A stretch of DNA of 64,000 nt from Isoetes taiwanensis (Eukaryota > Streptophyta > Lycopodiopsida > Isoetales > Isoetaceae), in NCBI GenBank assembly GCA_021234155.1, contig JAJEKV010000098.1, positions 423,084 to 487,083 of the forward strand, given 5' to 3'. Both the position numbers and the translations under genes were made by a program. The notes below the pieces were generated by a model. It saw only the letters and a program-made list of their open reading frames with translations. It did not search any database and was not told where the DNA came from. Positions 12,160 through 23,071 of this stretch are shown piece by piece; position 1 is the stretch's first letter, and the number at the start of each line of letters is the position of its first letter.

Positions 12160-13130
12160 CCCATTCCTGTGAATGTTCTTAGTCCACTCCTTACTCCTTG
12201 TGGTAATTTTGGGGTATTGAGATACTTCCTTCACCAACTCTTCCAATCTCTTGATAGCCTCTTTCCTAGCAGCTTCCTGTACTCCTTGACCATACTCATT
12301 TGTCCCTCTGAGGGACCCTGCGTCTTGTACATTATATTCCTAGCTCCTTGAACATTTCATTTCAATACCTTATCCTTACATTTTTCTTAGCCGCTAATCC
12401 GGGCTCTCCTCACATGCCAAATGCATGTTTTGCACATGCGTTGGAAAACCTACAAGTGCACAATGTGGATCCATAGTGTTTAATTGTTGCAGAAGGTATG
12501 CAAGAAAGTATGCGGTGATACTTGCATTTTTCATGATTTCAGCATTAGCATGGGTCGGTAATGGCGCCAAGAAGGTACTTGTCCGGGATCATCGAGGCAT
12601 AATGAATCCTTTAGTGCTTTCAACCACTTAGTTATGGCCTGGTTTTTGAGAATTGGTTATGACATATGCCAATGGCAAGCCATTGCAATGGTGTCGAAGG
12701 CAATGAATGTATACACGGATAATAGAAACCAATAGCTCACATTGGATCTAGAGGTCAATCTTGTAGCCGTTTTAAATGGACTATGAAAAAGATCTAGAAT
12801 GGGAAATGAACACAAAGTAGTAACACTCTTGTCATTAGTTTTGAAGGTTGCATCCATGCAAATGGCCTATTCTTTCCAAACTTCAGCATTACTCTCTTTG
12901 GATTGAGTCATCATTCCCAATTGGAGCGATGTCACCATGTTCATATAAGAACAGTTTCTAGATGTTGTTGCCACATGTTGATGCTAGTGGGAAGGTCTTC
13001 ATGTAGCTTCCAAGTGTTCCCTATGCTTGCTGCTTCAGTGACGGCATCTGGGATCTTCAGCATGTCATCCCTACACATACTATCCTTGCCATGCACATCT
13101 AGTTTAAATCTCCACCTCTCCTCGTGCATG
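12160..13130 (-). pseudogene. Decayed MULE/FAR1-like transposase
   Basis: Read on the minus strand, pieces in order match the MuDR/FAR1-type transposase. There is an N-terminal piece ending INMWQQHLETVL (about 12941-13129), then VMLKFGKNRP (around 12875-12900). Next, after a frame change, comes MDATFKTNDK at about 12828-12857, which carries the first catalytic-core Asp region. WHVRRAR lies at about 12400-12420, and IMYKTQGPSEG at about 12310-12335. The spacing and order (DATF..., then the WHVRRAW-type block, then the IMYKT block) follow the family. Several frameshifts and in-frame stops separate the pieces, so it is dead. It could be a transposon relic or a decayed FAR1-related gene; the lack of an intact frame prevents a choice. 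No terminal repeats were found. Confidence 0.7.
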
Positions 13131-14000
13131 TTTCATAACACCGTGCGGTGCCAATGCCGCGAGCTTTTCTCTAACCCATTCCCTCAATTTCACGGTCCCG
13201 CGATTGTTGGCGAATGCGATGCCTTTCTCTCGTCAGCAAATTTTACCATGGCAAGGCTCACCTTGGAGATTTCTATGCTCAAACCCATAATAAGTAACTG
13301 ACGTGGGAAGGTAGAGTTGCTAATGAGTGGAAATGGCGTTGGCATTCATACACTCTGCCCCTCTCAACTCTTTTCTAGCGTTATTGCAGTTGGCGTGAGT
13401 CCATTAGCAACCCGGTGAGTGTTCAAAGTCTTGTCACAGGGACCGCCATATTGCGCAATACCTATTTTGGGATGTTCAAAATTAGTGCATGAAAGTAGTG
13501 CATGTACATCTAAAATTAAATATACTTACGCTGCAATGTTTTTCTCACCGAAACAACAACAACAACAACGATGAAAAACTAGAAGGATAGGGTTTTAGAA
13601 ATACATGCTTTTCATTTAGAAATTAAATTTTCGGTTGGCTCTTTTCGCACCTATCTGAGGATTGGAACTCCTTAAGTAGAAGGCGCGGGTGCCACACAAT
13701 TTCTTTACTCTCCAAGAATGAAGTCTTCCAACTTGGGTTTGTTGGAGATATGAGGTCCACACAGCATTTCTCCACCTCCCACTGTCTGTGGGGAAGAAAC
13801 TTGGTGCCTTGCTCTTCCCGAAACCCGGTGTAAGGATTGCTGGTCGAAAATCTTAGGTAGGGGAGTGACTCCACATGTATTCCGACCTTGTGAGATGGGA
13901 ATGAAGGGAGCTGGAATATGCGTTTCTTAACTCTAAAAATAATCTTAGCGGATAAATACATGCCTTATCTTCTCCTCCGGCCCCAATGCGTCCATAGGCG
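13131..14000. other. Unassigned DNA with a (CAA)n microsatellite
   Basis: A run of about seven CAA triplets occupies about 13550-13569. A 112-codon minus-strand frame at 13623-13961 is unrecognised. No other structure was seen. Confidence 0.45.
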
Positions 14001-14880
14001 CGAGGCGGCTTGAACTATCGTCTAGCATATCTGGCGGCGCGAAATACGGAAGACAAACCGTAGGATCGAAAAGTGGTTTTAAGAACATCAAGTGTCGAGA
14101 TCTCAATAAGTTGCTTTCCGTGCATGAGCTGACATGTTCAAAAGCAGAGCCGCCTACGATCCCTCCCGTCCGTAGCCACCGTCGATTGCCTGCAGCATGC
14201 ATGAAATGCATTAAGGGGATCCCGGAGAATTGTGGTGATTCTCGAGGAGAATCCCGCGAGATATCGAGCTTAGGTGGGCGGCATGGTCCCACGGCCCCGG
14301 TGGTGGTGATCGAGATGGGGATACTTGGCCAGATATCGGATGCCGATGCTCCCGGCCTCCCGCGATTGATGATCGGTGAGGACTCATGTGATATCGGATC
14401 GCCCGATGCTCGACCTAACGTGGAGTGATCGAGGAGGAGTAGCATTGCGAGTCCCTGTCATATGGCAACTATCTTCTTAGCGATCCGGTAAAGGATAAAG
14501 GCTAGCGATATATATCGGGTGTGATATCAATGCGTATGATAAAGCGATCGGTGAGGGGATCACCGTCGGTTCGATCTTGGAGGAATCACTACGGTGTCTC
14601 CGGGCGATGTTATCGGCCAGCAGGGATCAGGCCGGGATAGTGTGTGATGGAGAAGCCCGGGATCATGATGAATTTTAGTAATCTGCGAAGAACACCGCGG
14701 ACGGCCCCGGATGTGTCGCGATGGGCGGGGCTGACGGATGCGAGGCCCCTCACATGTGCGATGCGGTGAAAGCGGGGGCGGCGGTGGTAAACCTGGTGGT
14801 AATCTGCGAGGCCCGGTATTTTACCTCCGGGGATCGGCTTGAGGTAAAGGAACTATCTGAGCGTTCCCGCTCGGCCTAAC
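14001..14880. other. CpG-rich block in otherwise CpG-poor DNA
   Basis: CG dinucleotides are visibly dense here (for example around 14220-14420 and 14690-14870), and GATATCGG/GATCGG-type words recur. A 166-codon minus-strand frame (13945-14445) and a 105-codon plus-strand frame (14111-14428) mirror each other; neither matches a family I know. High CpG could mark a recent insertion, an unmethylated region or a former gene. Confidence 0.45.
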
Positions 14881-16249
14881 GACTAGAAAAAGCTTCAGGG
14901 CCCCGGTCGAGTCGAAAAGGAGCAGAAATAGAATAGAAACGAAGAAGTCTGCATCGATAAAATTGCTGATGGTAAGGAAAGTTTTTTCGATGGTCTGATA
15001 AAGATGTAGATACAAGCTTAGCATTTTACAAGAGAAAGTAGTTGATTGTCCGCTGGCTTGCTTTGCATTAGAGTGGTGTTCGATGAAATTATTGCAATTT
15101 CAAAAGAAATTTAAATTTGTTTGTCCCTTAAATCGGCGTAACATATTTCGCAATTAAATCGAGAACTTCCATATTCATGAACTTTGTTTGGTCTTTAGAA
15201 ATAAGTGTAGTTGAGAGAATCGCAAATCGCGACACATAACCATTTGGCACTTAGAAATGTATTATATTACAAACAATCTTGTGTGTTAGTTATAACAAAA
15301 ATCATTATGCACGGGGTAGATTAGTGTGACACAAATATAAATATTATTTGCCGGAAGTAAACCGGCAAAACGAAATCCAACATCAAGCATGAACTGTCGG
15401 CTTTGTAGAATACCGGACGAAACCAATGCCAGGAGCTATAACTTTCTTAACATGCCAATGATAACAAATTCATGGAGCATATGTATGCGGCATATAAATT
15501 AAAAGGTTATGTTATCTATGGTGACATAGATTTATTTTCATCGCGATTAAGTACGAGAGTCCCAAGAGGCTGAAGGAAGATATCGAGCCAAGGCAGAGAT
15601 CTCAAACTGCGCTTCGGATGAATCTTTGAAGGGTGGGCAATAAACTAAGCTTGCCCTATCTTTGGCTAGATAAAAATATGATATGTTAGACAAAAATTTT
15701 TGTGAAAATCATGGAAAGCACATGTTCAGGAACTTGCTTCCAAAGGAAGTTTGCAATTTATTGTATCTAGGTGTGCAATTTGGCAACACATTTAACCTAA
15801 CATTTCAAAGAATTTCTGAGCTCTCAATTATGAATGATGCCAAGCATAGCGAAACATTACATCGCATGAAAAATCATCTTCCTTCTTGAGAATACCCTAG
15901 CTTCTTTTGAACAAAGCCTTCTAAAATGCCGAGAAGATGAATTTGAATCAAAATTATGGACAAAACAAAGGCTATATTGCAGTAGCACCACATATATGTG
16001 ATTTTACTTTCTCAAAAACTTTACATTAAGTGTAAAATTGTTTTCATTTTTTGTTATAACAACACATTCTGAGCTCTGTTTTTTCTATTTCATTAATATA
16101 GTGAAGTTGCTCGACCTTGAATTGAAAGCAACTGTATCGAGCTGGAAAAACAGACAATAGTTTAATTAATTCCCACAATTAACCAAACCTTCCCTAACGA
16201 CATGCAGAAAACAAACCTCTACTTGCATCTTTTATATACTCCATTACCT
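14881..16249. other. Unassigned AT-rich DNA
   Basis: Nothing was recognised: only short open frames, no repeats of note, and no splice or promoter pattern I would defend. Confidence 0.45.
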
Positions 16250-16560
16250 CCTCAAGCATTTTAGTAGTGTTAGTTTACTGCAAGGTTTAATCGAAATTCA
16301 GTATTTCTTGAGAAAAGTTGAAAATAAAGGGAGGATACGCTTATTGATCGATTGCTTATATTCCATATTGGAAACAATTTCATGGAGTTTTTTAATCCTC
16401 TCACTCAAGCATGTCAGTAGTATTAGTTTACTGCAAGGTTTAATCAAAATTTAGTATTTCTTGAGTTAATTTGAAAATAAGGAGAGGATACACTTATTGA
16501 TCAGTTGCTTATGTTCCATCTTGGGAACAATTTCATGGAGTTTTTTAATCCTTTCATTGA
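16250..16560 (+). repeat. Tandem duplication, ~153-bp unit, two copies
   Basis: The segment around TAGTTTACTGCAAGGTTTAA at 16271 is repeated at 16424. The copies also share CTTATTGATC and CAATTTCATGGAG further on. They differ by scattered substitutions, so the duplication is not recent. Confidence 0.85.
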
Positions 16561-16784
16561 GCTAGCTCCTTCGAATCTGATCCACATTAATAGGTCTCGA
16601 GCAGTAGATTAAGAACCGAGTTGAACAAAACAAGGGTTCGCTCTGTAACAACCCTGAACAACTATATTGAATTGGAATATACTAGTTAGAGATTTATTCT
16701 GAAGCTTATTGGAAGTCGCATTTAATTAAAGTGGGTCAGATTCTGACGTTTGGAACTCATGCTAAAAATGAGACTCATACAAAA

Positions 16785-16956
16785 AAAGGGGGGGGGAGAG
16801 GGGCACACCTTGATAAGGAGAAGGGTAGGAGGAGGAGGAGGGAGGGGCCACAGGTTGAAGAGGGGAAGGGGATAAGTTGGAAGAAGGGGCAGGGGCAGGG
16901 AGGGGAGAGGAGAGCAAAAGGAAAGGAGGAGGGGATAAGTTGGAAGAAGGGGGAGG
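16785..16956 (+). repeat. Purine-rich low-complexity tract
   Basis: About 170 bases are almost only G and A on the plus strand, with GGGGATAAGTTGGAAGAAGG-like segments repeated. Open frames on both strands are low-complexity (Gly/Arg/Lys or Pro/Ser/Leu). The tract directly precedes the left copy of the long direct repeat. Confidence 0.8.
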
Positions 16957-16959
16957 GAA

Positions 16960-17326
16960 GCTCGAAATAATATGCCTGATAAACCATAAGAACCCTATGC
17001 TCGACATCATGCCTAAAGTGTATAATCTAGATATGTACATGTCTACCGTAAGTTATAGTTTCCATGAGAAAACAAGCAATTTAAAGTTTTATAAAAAAAT
17101 ATGCATCATGCCAAAACTTGTAAAATAGAAAATTAAAAAACCAAACCATATAGAACTAGGGAAAAACGAGTAACATCATCGCAACTAGATAGATGAAAAG
17201 GGTTAGTTCCAACAATGAACACTGGCAGAGAACATGAACCACGTAATGCGAGAATCTAAATTGAAAAAGGGGAAGGGGGGAGGCATCTGCCAAACCCAAA
17301 CCAGTAAACCAAAAGGCAAACTAAGA
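16960..17326 (+). repeat. Left copy of the ~360-bp direct repeat flanking the gypsy array
   Basis: This segment (GCTCGAAATAATATGCC... to GGCAAACTAAGA) recurs at 28981-29334 in the same orientation. There are only scattered substitutions, short indels and one divergent patch near the right end. It does not resemble an LTR (no TG...CA ends, no PBS next to it). The gypsy sequence starts at its right edge with a 4-base overlap (AAGA). Confidence 0.85.
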
Positions 17327-18606
17327 CATTTAGAATTTTCGGTGGGAGAGAAGGTGTTGGTGTACATTGCACCACACCGTTATGCTTCTGTGAACAAGAA
17401 GTATCCAAAGTTACGAGCAAGATACTTTGGTCCTTATGAAATATTGTGCAAGTTCAATGATGTAAGTTATGAACTTAAGCTTCCCTTAACGTGGAAGAAA
17501 ATCCATCCAGTATTTCACGTTTCACTCTTGAAACCTTTCATTGAAAGTGAAACTACTCAGTTGGAACCTGAGGATACACCATCACCTCAGTTTGTTGAAG
17601 GCAATAAGGTTCTAGTGGAACCTCTTAAGATCTTGGATACAAGAGAGAGAGTTCTGATCCGTCGAACAACGGTTTTTTTTTTTTTTGAAGGCTAAATAGA
17701 TTTTTATTTATATAATAAAATTGGTACAAACCTTATTCCAAAATGGCTCCATAAATAGGCCAGATAGGAAGTATTTTAACATGTAGTGACCCCTTAATGG
17801 ATCTTATATTGCAATTCTGCACTATAACCCGGATGCGTGAACAGAAAAGAGCATAGCTCCAAAAAACCATTCAAAGCCAGAAATCTTGTGACCAACTGAA
17901 GACATGATACCACCTAATGCTCCACCCCGAAGATACAAGTAGATGAAAAAAGTACAAAGAAGCTTCCTTCCGCGCGTTAACTAGGACCTGCAGTCCCATA
18001 TGCATCAAGGTACTACAGGGAGAGCACTACGCTTTTCCAAAAAGTACTAAGTCAAAGCCCTGCCCTTCTTCTCCAATACGTATGTCTCTAAGGCCCTCCC
18101 CAAATGGGTGGTCCACATCCTTGCACTTGCTTCCACTCTCTTGCTGAGTTTCTGTCTCCCTTATACTGCTATGACACTTGGTCCTCCCGTACCAAGTGAC
18201 AAATAGACCTCCTGCTTGTTCCTGACCTCCTTTCACTATGCTTTCACTGCATCCCACATCACCTCCCAGCTGGGATAGGAGAGGGCGACATAAAATGACA
18301 AGTCTCCCACAAAATCCACGTATTATCTCATGAATCCCACAAGAAAGCATGACGAAAGAAATATCGCAAATCCAAAGACTTAAGGCTTACCACTTCTCCT
18401 AGATGATGCTGCAAGCTAAGGTCATCATTGCTTCCTACAATCCACTCAATGCACCTTTGCGTCCTTTCCCGAAATGTTTTACACAACGGTATTGGAATAC
18501 TTGGTCCAATGAAAAGGTTTGCCTATCGAAGATGCAACATGGGAATCATCTTCCTTTGTCGCTGACTATCCTGAGATTCTGAAAGAATACTTGGGACTTC
18601 GACAAT
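17323..18606 (+). pseudogene. Unit A: gypsy integrase C-terminus and chromodomain, interrupted
   Basis: Only the last part of pol is present. It starts in the integrase C-terminal region (GEKVLVYIAPHRYASVNKKY, about 17345-17404) and runs through the KIHPVFHVSLLKPF segment into the chromodomain. The chromodomain is split by a poly(A) retroposon at 17674-18482. It resumes at 18491 and contains an in-frame stop where the other units read tryptophan (VQWKG region), then ends at the normal stop near 18606. The left edge joins flanking DNA within AAGA, so its 5' part was lost at the array boundary. It encodes nothing useful now. Confidence 0.9.
17674..18482 (-). mobile_element. Poly(A) retroposon (LINE, or processed mRNA copy) with 8-bp target duplication
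   Basis: The insert begins on the plus strand with a run of T's, i.e. a poly(A) tail on the minus strand. It is bounded by identical ACAACGGT at 17666-17673 and 18483-18490. The gypsy chromodomain continues on either side, so the insertion is later than the array. On the minus strand one frame ends FGAMLFSVHASGL then a stop, about 150 bases before the tail, as expected of an mRNA 3' end. Another frame further upstream reads RTQRCIEWIVGSNDDLSLQ. I do not recognise the source gene. The AATAAAAATCTATTT-like 3' end resembles that of the LINE remnant at 53724. Confidence 0.8.
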
Positions 18607-18637
18607 AAGGACATTGTCTTCTTTAAGTCGAAGGGAA

Positions 18638-18798
18638 TGTAAGAAATCATGATCATGGTAGAAATGCATACTATACTGTATTTATACTTTTATACGTCTT
18701 TTGAGACATGACTTTTCATTTTGGAACTTATGTCCTCTTTTGTACCATTTTTGAATTACGTAATATAAGAAAGAGTATTATATAGTAAAACTGGCATT
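18638..18798 (+). repeat. LTR after unit A, truncated
   Basis: The sequence starts TGTAAGAAATCATGATC after a purine tract (GAAGGGAA) and follows the 183-bp LTR of the other units. It breaks off after CTGGCATT, about 22 bases short, where the copia fragment begins. Confidence 0.9.
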
Positions 18799-19484
18799 GG
18801 GCAAATTCGTGCTTAGAAGGATGGAGGACGCCAGTACTGAGGCTGGCAATGAGGAGGACGAGGCTCCTGATCTGTAATGAGGGAAGTGGGCCTATTCTAT
18901 TTATGCCATTCACATTCCAATCCATCCAAAGAAGATCCGGATGCCTGCATGCATCCCGAATATGGTGCTGGTGAAACGCATCTTGTGCTTGTGGTATTTA
19001 GATGTTGTGAAGAATTTGCAGCAGAGGAGATGAAGCCCAAGCAGGTACATTCAAGATGCATGCTAGAGACTCCAGTTTGTTGCTCAAGATTCCATCCCTG
19101 TAGAGAAGCCTGGTCCAAAACCAATTGGTTCAGAAGAACCCACAGAGTGGTTTGTTGCAGGTATAGCAGCAGAAGACTGCATTGCAATTTGAGGGGGAGT
19201 TGTCTGAAGATCTTGTTCTGGTTCGGATGCCAGATCAAGGGGGAGTGTTGAGATAATGATCTCAACATCCTCACCGTACAAGTGGAGGACTCTGATCAAG
19301 AGTCACCAAGCAGTTATAGGTGACGTTTGGGCTGGATCGATCCACCCAAACAGTCACACCTCTTCATACATACATCTATATATTTGTGCTATGTGTTGGG
19401 GCCTGTCTAACCCATGTTTTCCTCTGATCAATACATCTCATCTTCATATTACTCTGTTTTTGTTTTCTAACATGGTATCAGAGC
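18799..19484 (+). mobile_element. Ty1/copia fragment: internal 3' end, PPT, LTR and PBS
   Basis: A complete short LTR occupies 19246-19472. It starts TGTTGAGAT, ends TTTCTAACA and has an internal inverted repeat, TGTTGAGAT/ATCTCAACA, at its 5' edge. It is preceded by a purine tract, AAGGGGGAG (19237-19245), and followed at once by TGGTATCAGAGC (19473-19484), complementary to the 3' end of initiator Met tRNA. Internal sequence therefore lies on both sides of one LTR. An ordinary integrated element does not show this; a one-LTR circle or a tandem does. The stretch 18799-19236 is presumed copia 3' internal DNA but encodes nothing I recognise. The fragment replaces about 30 bases of the gypsy LTR/gag junction. 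Confidence 0.75.
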
Positions 19485-21081
19485 ATACGTTTTACCAATG
19501 TCCCCATAAGAAACCTAAGAGCAATACTAAGAATGAAGGGGATAACTCTAAGAACAATGATAAGAAAAGTAAGAATACAGGATCCAACAATGTGGTATTT
19601 GTGGGGGTCGCCCAAGTAAAAACACCCCATTTTTACCAAACGACACTTTTAAGATTAAGGGGTCCTTAAGAGGCCAGGAGTTTATTATTCTAGTAAACTC
19701 AGGGTGTTCTCATAATTTTATTTCACGCACCATGGCCACTAAGTTAAGACTCCCAACCAGTCCCCACGACCAGCCACTTGATGTCCAAGTCGCCGATGGA
19801 AGTTCTCAAATCTCTTCTGATAAAATGGAGGACATTACCTATCGAATTCAGACTTTTCGTGCACGAGATTCTTTTGCAGTCATGGAATTGACTCATATTG
19901 ATATGATTATTGGTCAAGAGTGGTTGTGGAAGTGTGATCCGTTCATCAGCTTTTGAAGACATGTTATGAAACTTCAGGTGGACGGAAAAAGGTATGAATT
20001 GAAAGGAGAGCACGATTTACCATCGACTCCATTACTCTCGGCCATTCAATTTAAGAAGTAGGTACGTAAACAACAAACTCAATTGTTTATCTTACTTGTA
20101 CATGATAAAGTATATGACAATGAGGAAACTAAGAAGGGTGTTGACTTTTCCGTCTTTCCACCTACATTTCCTCTTCATGAATTTAAGACCTTTCTAATGC
20201 TGGACTCCAGTTGGAGCCACCTCCACGAAGGAGTGTGGACCATGCGATTCACATTACTCCGGAGTCCGCTCCTCCATCTCGAGCTCCATATCGAGTCTCG
20301 CATCAAGAATCTTTGGAGATCGAGCGTCAGCTTGCCGATCTTCTTGAGCGAGGTTATATCCGCCCAAGTCGTAGTCCTTACGGTGCACCTGTGTTATTGG
20401 TAAAGAAAAAGGACAAGAGCATGCGGCTTTGTGTGGATTATCGTGCGCTCAACAAGATAACTATCAAGAATCGATACCCGCTGCCACGTATTGATGATCT
20501 TTTAGATCGTCTTCAAGGTAGCAAATATTTTTCTAAGATTGATTTGAAAAGCGGATATCATCAGATAAGGATTAAAGAAGGTCATGAACATAAGACGGCC
20601 TTTAGAACACGCTTTGGTCACTATGAATATATGGTTATGCCTTTTGGTTTAACTAATGCTCCTGCCACATTTATTATGGCAGCCATGAATGATCTATTTC
20701 GTGACCATCTTCAGAAGGGTGTTATCGTGTATCTCGATGGCATTCTTGTGTATTCTAAGAGCCAAGAAGAACATGAGGAATCGGTAAAAGTTGTTTTGAC
20801 TCTATTGCAAAAACATAAATATTTTATTAATCTTAAGAAAAGTTTCTTCTTTAGAGATCATATTGAATACTTGGGACATTTTATCTCTGCCCAGGGAATT
20901 TTAGTTGATCCACAGACATACGCACATGGCATGTACCAAAGAACCAACATGATGTAAGATCCTTTCTTGGTCTTGCAAGTTTTTATCGTAAGTTTGTTAA
21001 GAATTTCTCTTTAGAAGCAATACCTTTGACTAATTTGTTGCGTAAGAATGTTCCATTTCGATGGACTCAACAAGCTGAACG

Positions 21082-21328
21082 CCCGGGGGATTCACATAGT
21101 GTAGGCCGTATATACCACGTGAGTGGACGATAAGGGGTTTTTTTTAACCTAAAGCGTACGAATACGTACGGGAAGGGGTTCTTTAGACCTTAAAAAATCC
21201 AATCTCTAGTGATGTATTTCATACGGAAAGGGGTTTTTTAGACCTTAAAAAAGCGTATACGAAGGGGTTTTTTATGACCCCTTCCTCGCACATGGCGTAT
21301 CCCTTATACACTAAGTGATATCCCCGGG
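21082..21328. mobile_element. 247-bp MITE with CCCGGGG ends and 8-bp target duplication
   Basis: Left end CCCGGGGGATTCACATAGTG and right end CACTAAGTGATATCCCCGGG are imperfect inverted repeats of about 22 bases. GCTGAACG occurs at 21074-21081 and again at 21329-21336, and only once at the same place in units C and D, so the target duplication is certain. The interior has three or four AAGGGGTTTTTT...ACCTTAAAAAA modules. There is no coding capacity. An 8-bp duplication suggests hAT or a related cut-and-paste superfamily; the CCCGGGG terminus is not one I can place. Confidence 0.9.
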
Positions 21329-22308
21329 GCTGAACGAAGTTTTATGAACCTTAAGAATGCATTAACAATGGCTCCTATTTTGACCATCGCAGATCCTCAC
21401 AAGCCTTATGATGTTATGACGGATGCAAGTGATTATGGGATCGGAGCTGTATTAATGCAAGAGGGAAAAGTTATTGCTTATGAAAGTCATAAGTTTTCTA
21501 GTGCAGAAGCTAATTATTCTGTTTATGATAAAGAATTTCTAGCTATGGCCAGAAATGGAAGCATTACTTAATGAATGCTCACTTCTGTGTTAAAACTGAC
21601 CATCAAGCTTTACGCTATTATTGCACTCTGGAAGCTATGTTACGAAGCTATACTGCAAATAAACCTACATTATGGGAAGATTATCTTCCACTAATAGAGT
21701 TTGCCTATAATAGCTCATTGCATGCTTCTACAGGTGTTACTCCTTTCCATGCAGCATATGGCTTTACTCCTCGGACACCTGCTAATTGGTTGGCGAATTC
21801 TCGAGTAGAGATGGCTAATCAAGTTGTTGAGGAGACGGGTGGTATTATTACTGCCGTAAGAGATAAGTTAAGTCATGCACAACTCCAACAAAAGAAGTTT
21901 GCTGATCGCCATCGAAGACATTTAGAATTTTCGGTGGGAGAGAAGGTGTTGGTGTACATTGCACCACACCGTTATGCTTCCGTGAACAAGAAGTATCCAA
22001 AGTTACGAGCAAGATACTTTGGACCTTATGAAATATTGTGCAAGTTCAATGATGTAAGTTATGAACTTAAGCTTCCCTTAACGTGGAAGAAAATCCATCC
22101 AGTATTTCACGATTCACTCTTCAAACCTTTCATTGAAAGTGAAACTACTCAGTTGGAACCCGAGGATGCACCGCCATTTCAGTTTGTTGAAGGCAATAAG
22201 GTTCTAGTGGAACCTCTTAAGATCTTGGATACAAGAGAGAGAGTTTTGACCCGTCGAACAACGGTATTGGAATACTTGGTCCAATGGAAAGGTTTGCCTA
22301 TCGAAGAT

Positions 22309-22776
22309 CAGGGAAAAAATTAAGGAACTTTTATTTTCAAAGTGGTGAAATAGACTTGGCTAAAGTATGCCAAAAATTGAGGTGAAAGCTTCTAATATTT
22401 AGCTAAACTTTCTAAATTTTGCCACTTGTACTTTCTTACGTTTGGCTAAACTTTTAATAAAAAAAAAAAAAAAAACTTATATTTTTTTACTATTTTGCAC
22501 TAATTCAAGACCTAAATATTAACTGACCATAATTCGGCTAAAGTACACTAAACTTTGACGTAAAAGCTCTAAGCTTTAGCTAAACTTTCCAAATTTTGGC
22601 AGTTACACTTTCTTGCGATTAGCTAAAGTTGGATGAAATGGAGGTGGGGCATGAAATAGACTTGGCTAAAATTTTATTCTTTTTAGCCCAAAAAGGGCCA
22701 TAGTTTAGCCAATTTTTTTCCAAACAAGGCCAAAATTTCGCCATTTAGCTAAATTTAGCCACTAATTTTTTCCATG
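22309..22776. mobile_element. hAT-like MITE, 468 bp, with 8-bp target duplication
   Basis: Ends are CAGGGAAAAAATTA at 22309 and TAATTTTTTCCATG at 22776, an inverted repeat with one mismatch. The target duplication TCGAAGAT is at 22301-22308 and 22777-22784, and is single in the matching place of unit C. The interior is full of TTTAGCTAAA/GGCTAAA words, an A-run near 22460, and no open frame. The right end and interior vocabulary match the element at 6546-7321. Confidence 0.9.
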
Positions 22777-22888
22777 TCGAAGATGCAACATGGGAATCAT
22801 CTTCCTTTGTCCCTGACTATCCTGAGATTCTGAAAGAATACTTGGGACTTCGACAATGAGGACATTGTCTTCTTTAAGTCGAAGGGAA

Positions 22889-23071
22889 TGTAAGAAACCA
22901 TGATCATGGTAGAAATGCATAATATACTATATTTATACTTTTATACGTCTTTTCAGACATGACTTTTCATTTTGGGACTTATGTCCTCTTTTGTACCATT
23001 TTTGAATTACGTAATATAAGAAAGAGTATTATATAGTAAAACTGGCATTCTCTCTCTTGGGGTTCCTTTCA
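22889..23071 (+). repeat. LTR between units B and C, complete (183 bp)
   Basis: TGTAAGAAACC...CCTTTCA, preceded by the purine tract GAAGGGAA (22881-22888). It is followed directly by AAAGGTGGGCATATG, gag zinc-knuckle sequence, and not by a primer-binding site. Confidence 0.95.

Larger units (their letters stand above)
19485..22859 (+). pseudogene. Unit B: gypsy gag(partial)-PR-RT-RNaseH-INT-chromodomain, broken
   Basis: The unit begins inside the gag zinc knuckle (FYQCPHKK) and continues into the protease, where the active-site triplet reads NSG instead of DSG. A TGA at about 19954 interrupts protease. Reverse transcriptase (20211-20957) has the fingers and palm motifs but reads YLDGILVYS, with Gly for the second catalytic Asp. 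A frameshift follows near 20930. The RNase H region (21344-21571) is split from RT by a 247-bp MITE. A ~0.9-kb deletion joins RNase H (near 21621) directly to the end of the integrase core, removing the zinc-binding domain and the DDE catalytic region. The chromodomain is split by a second MITE at 22309-22776 before the stop at 22857. A dead copy. Confidence 0.9.
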
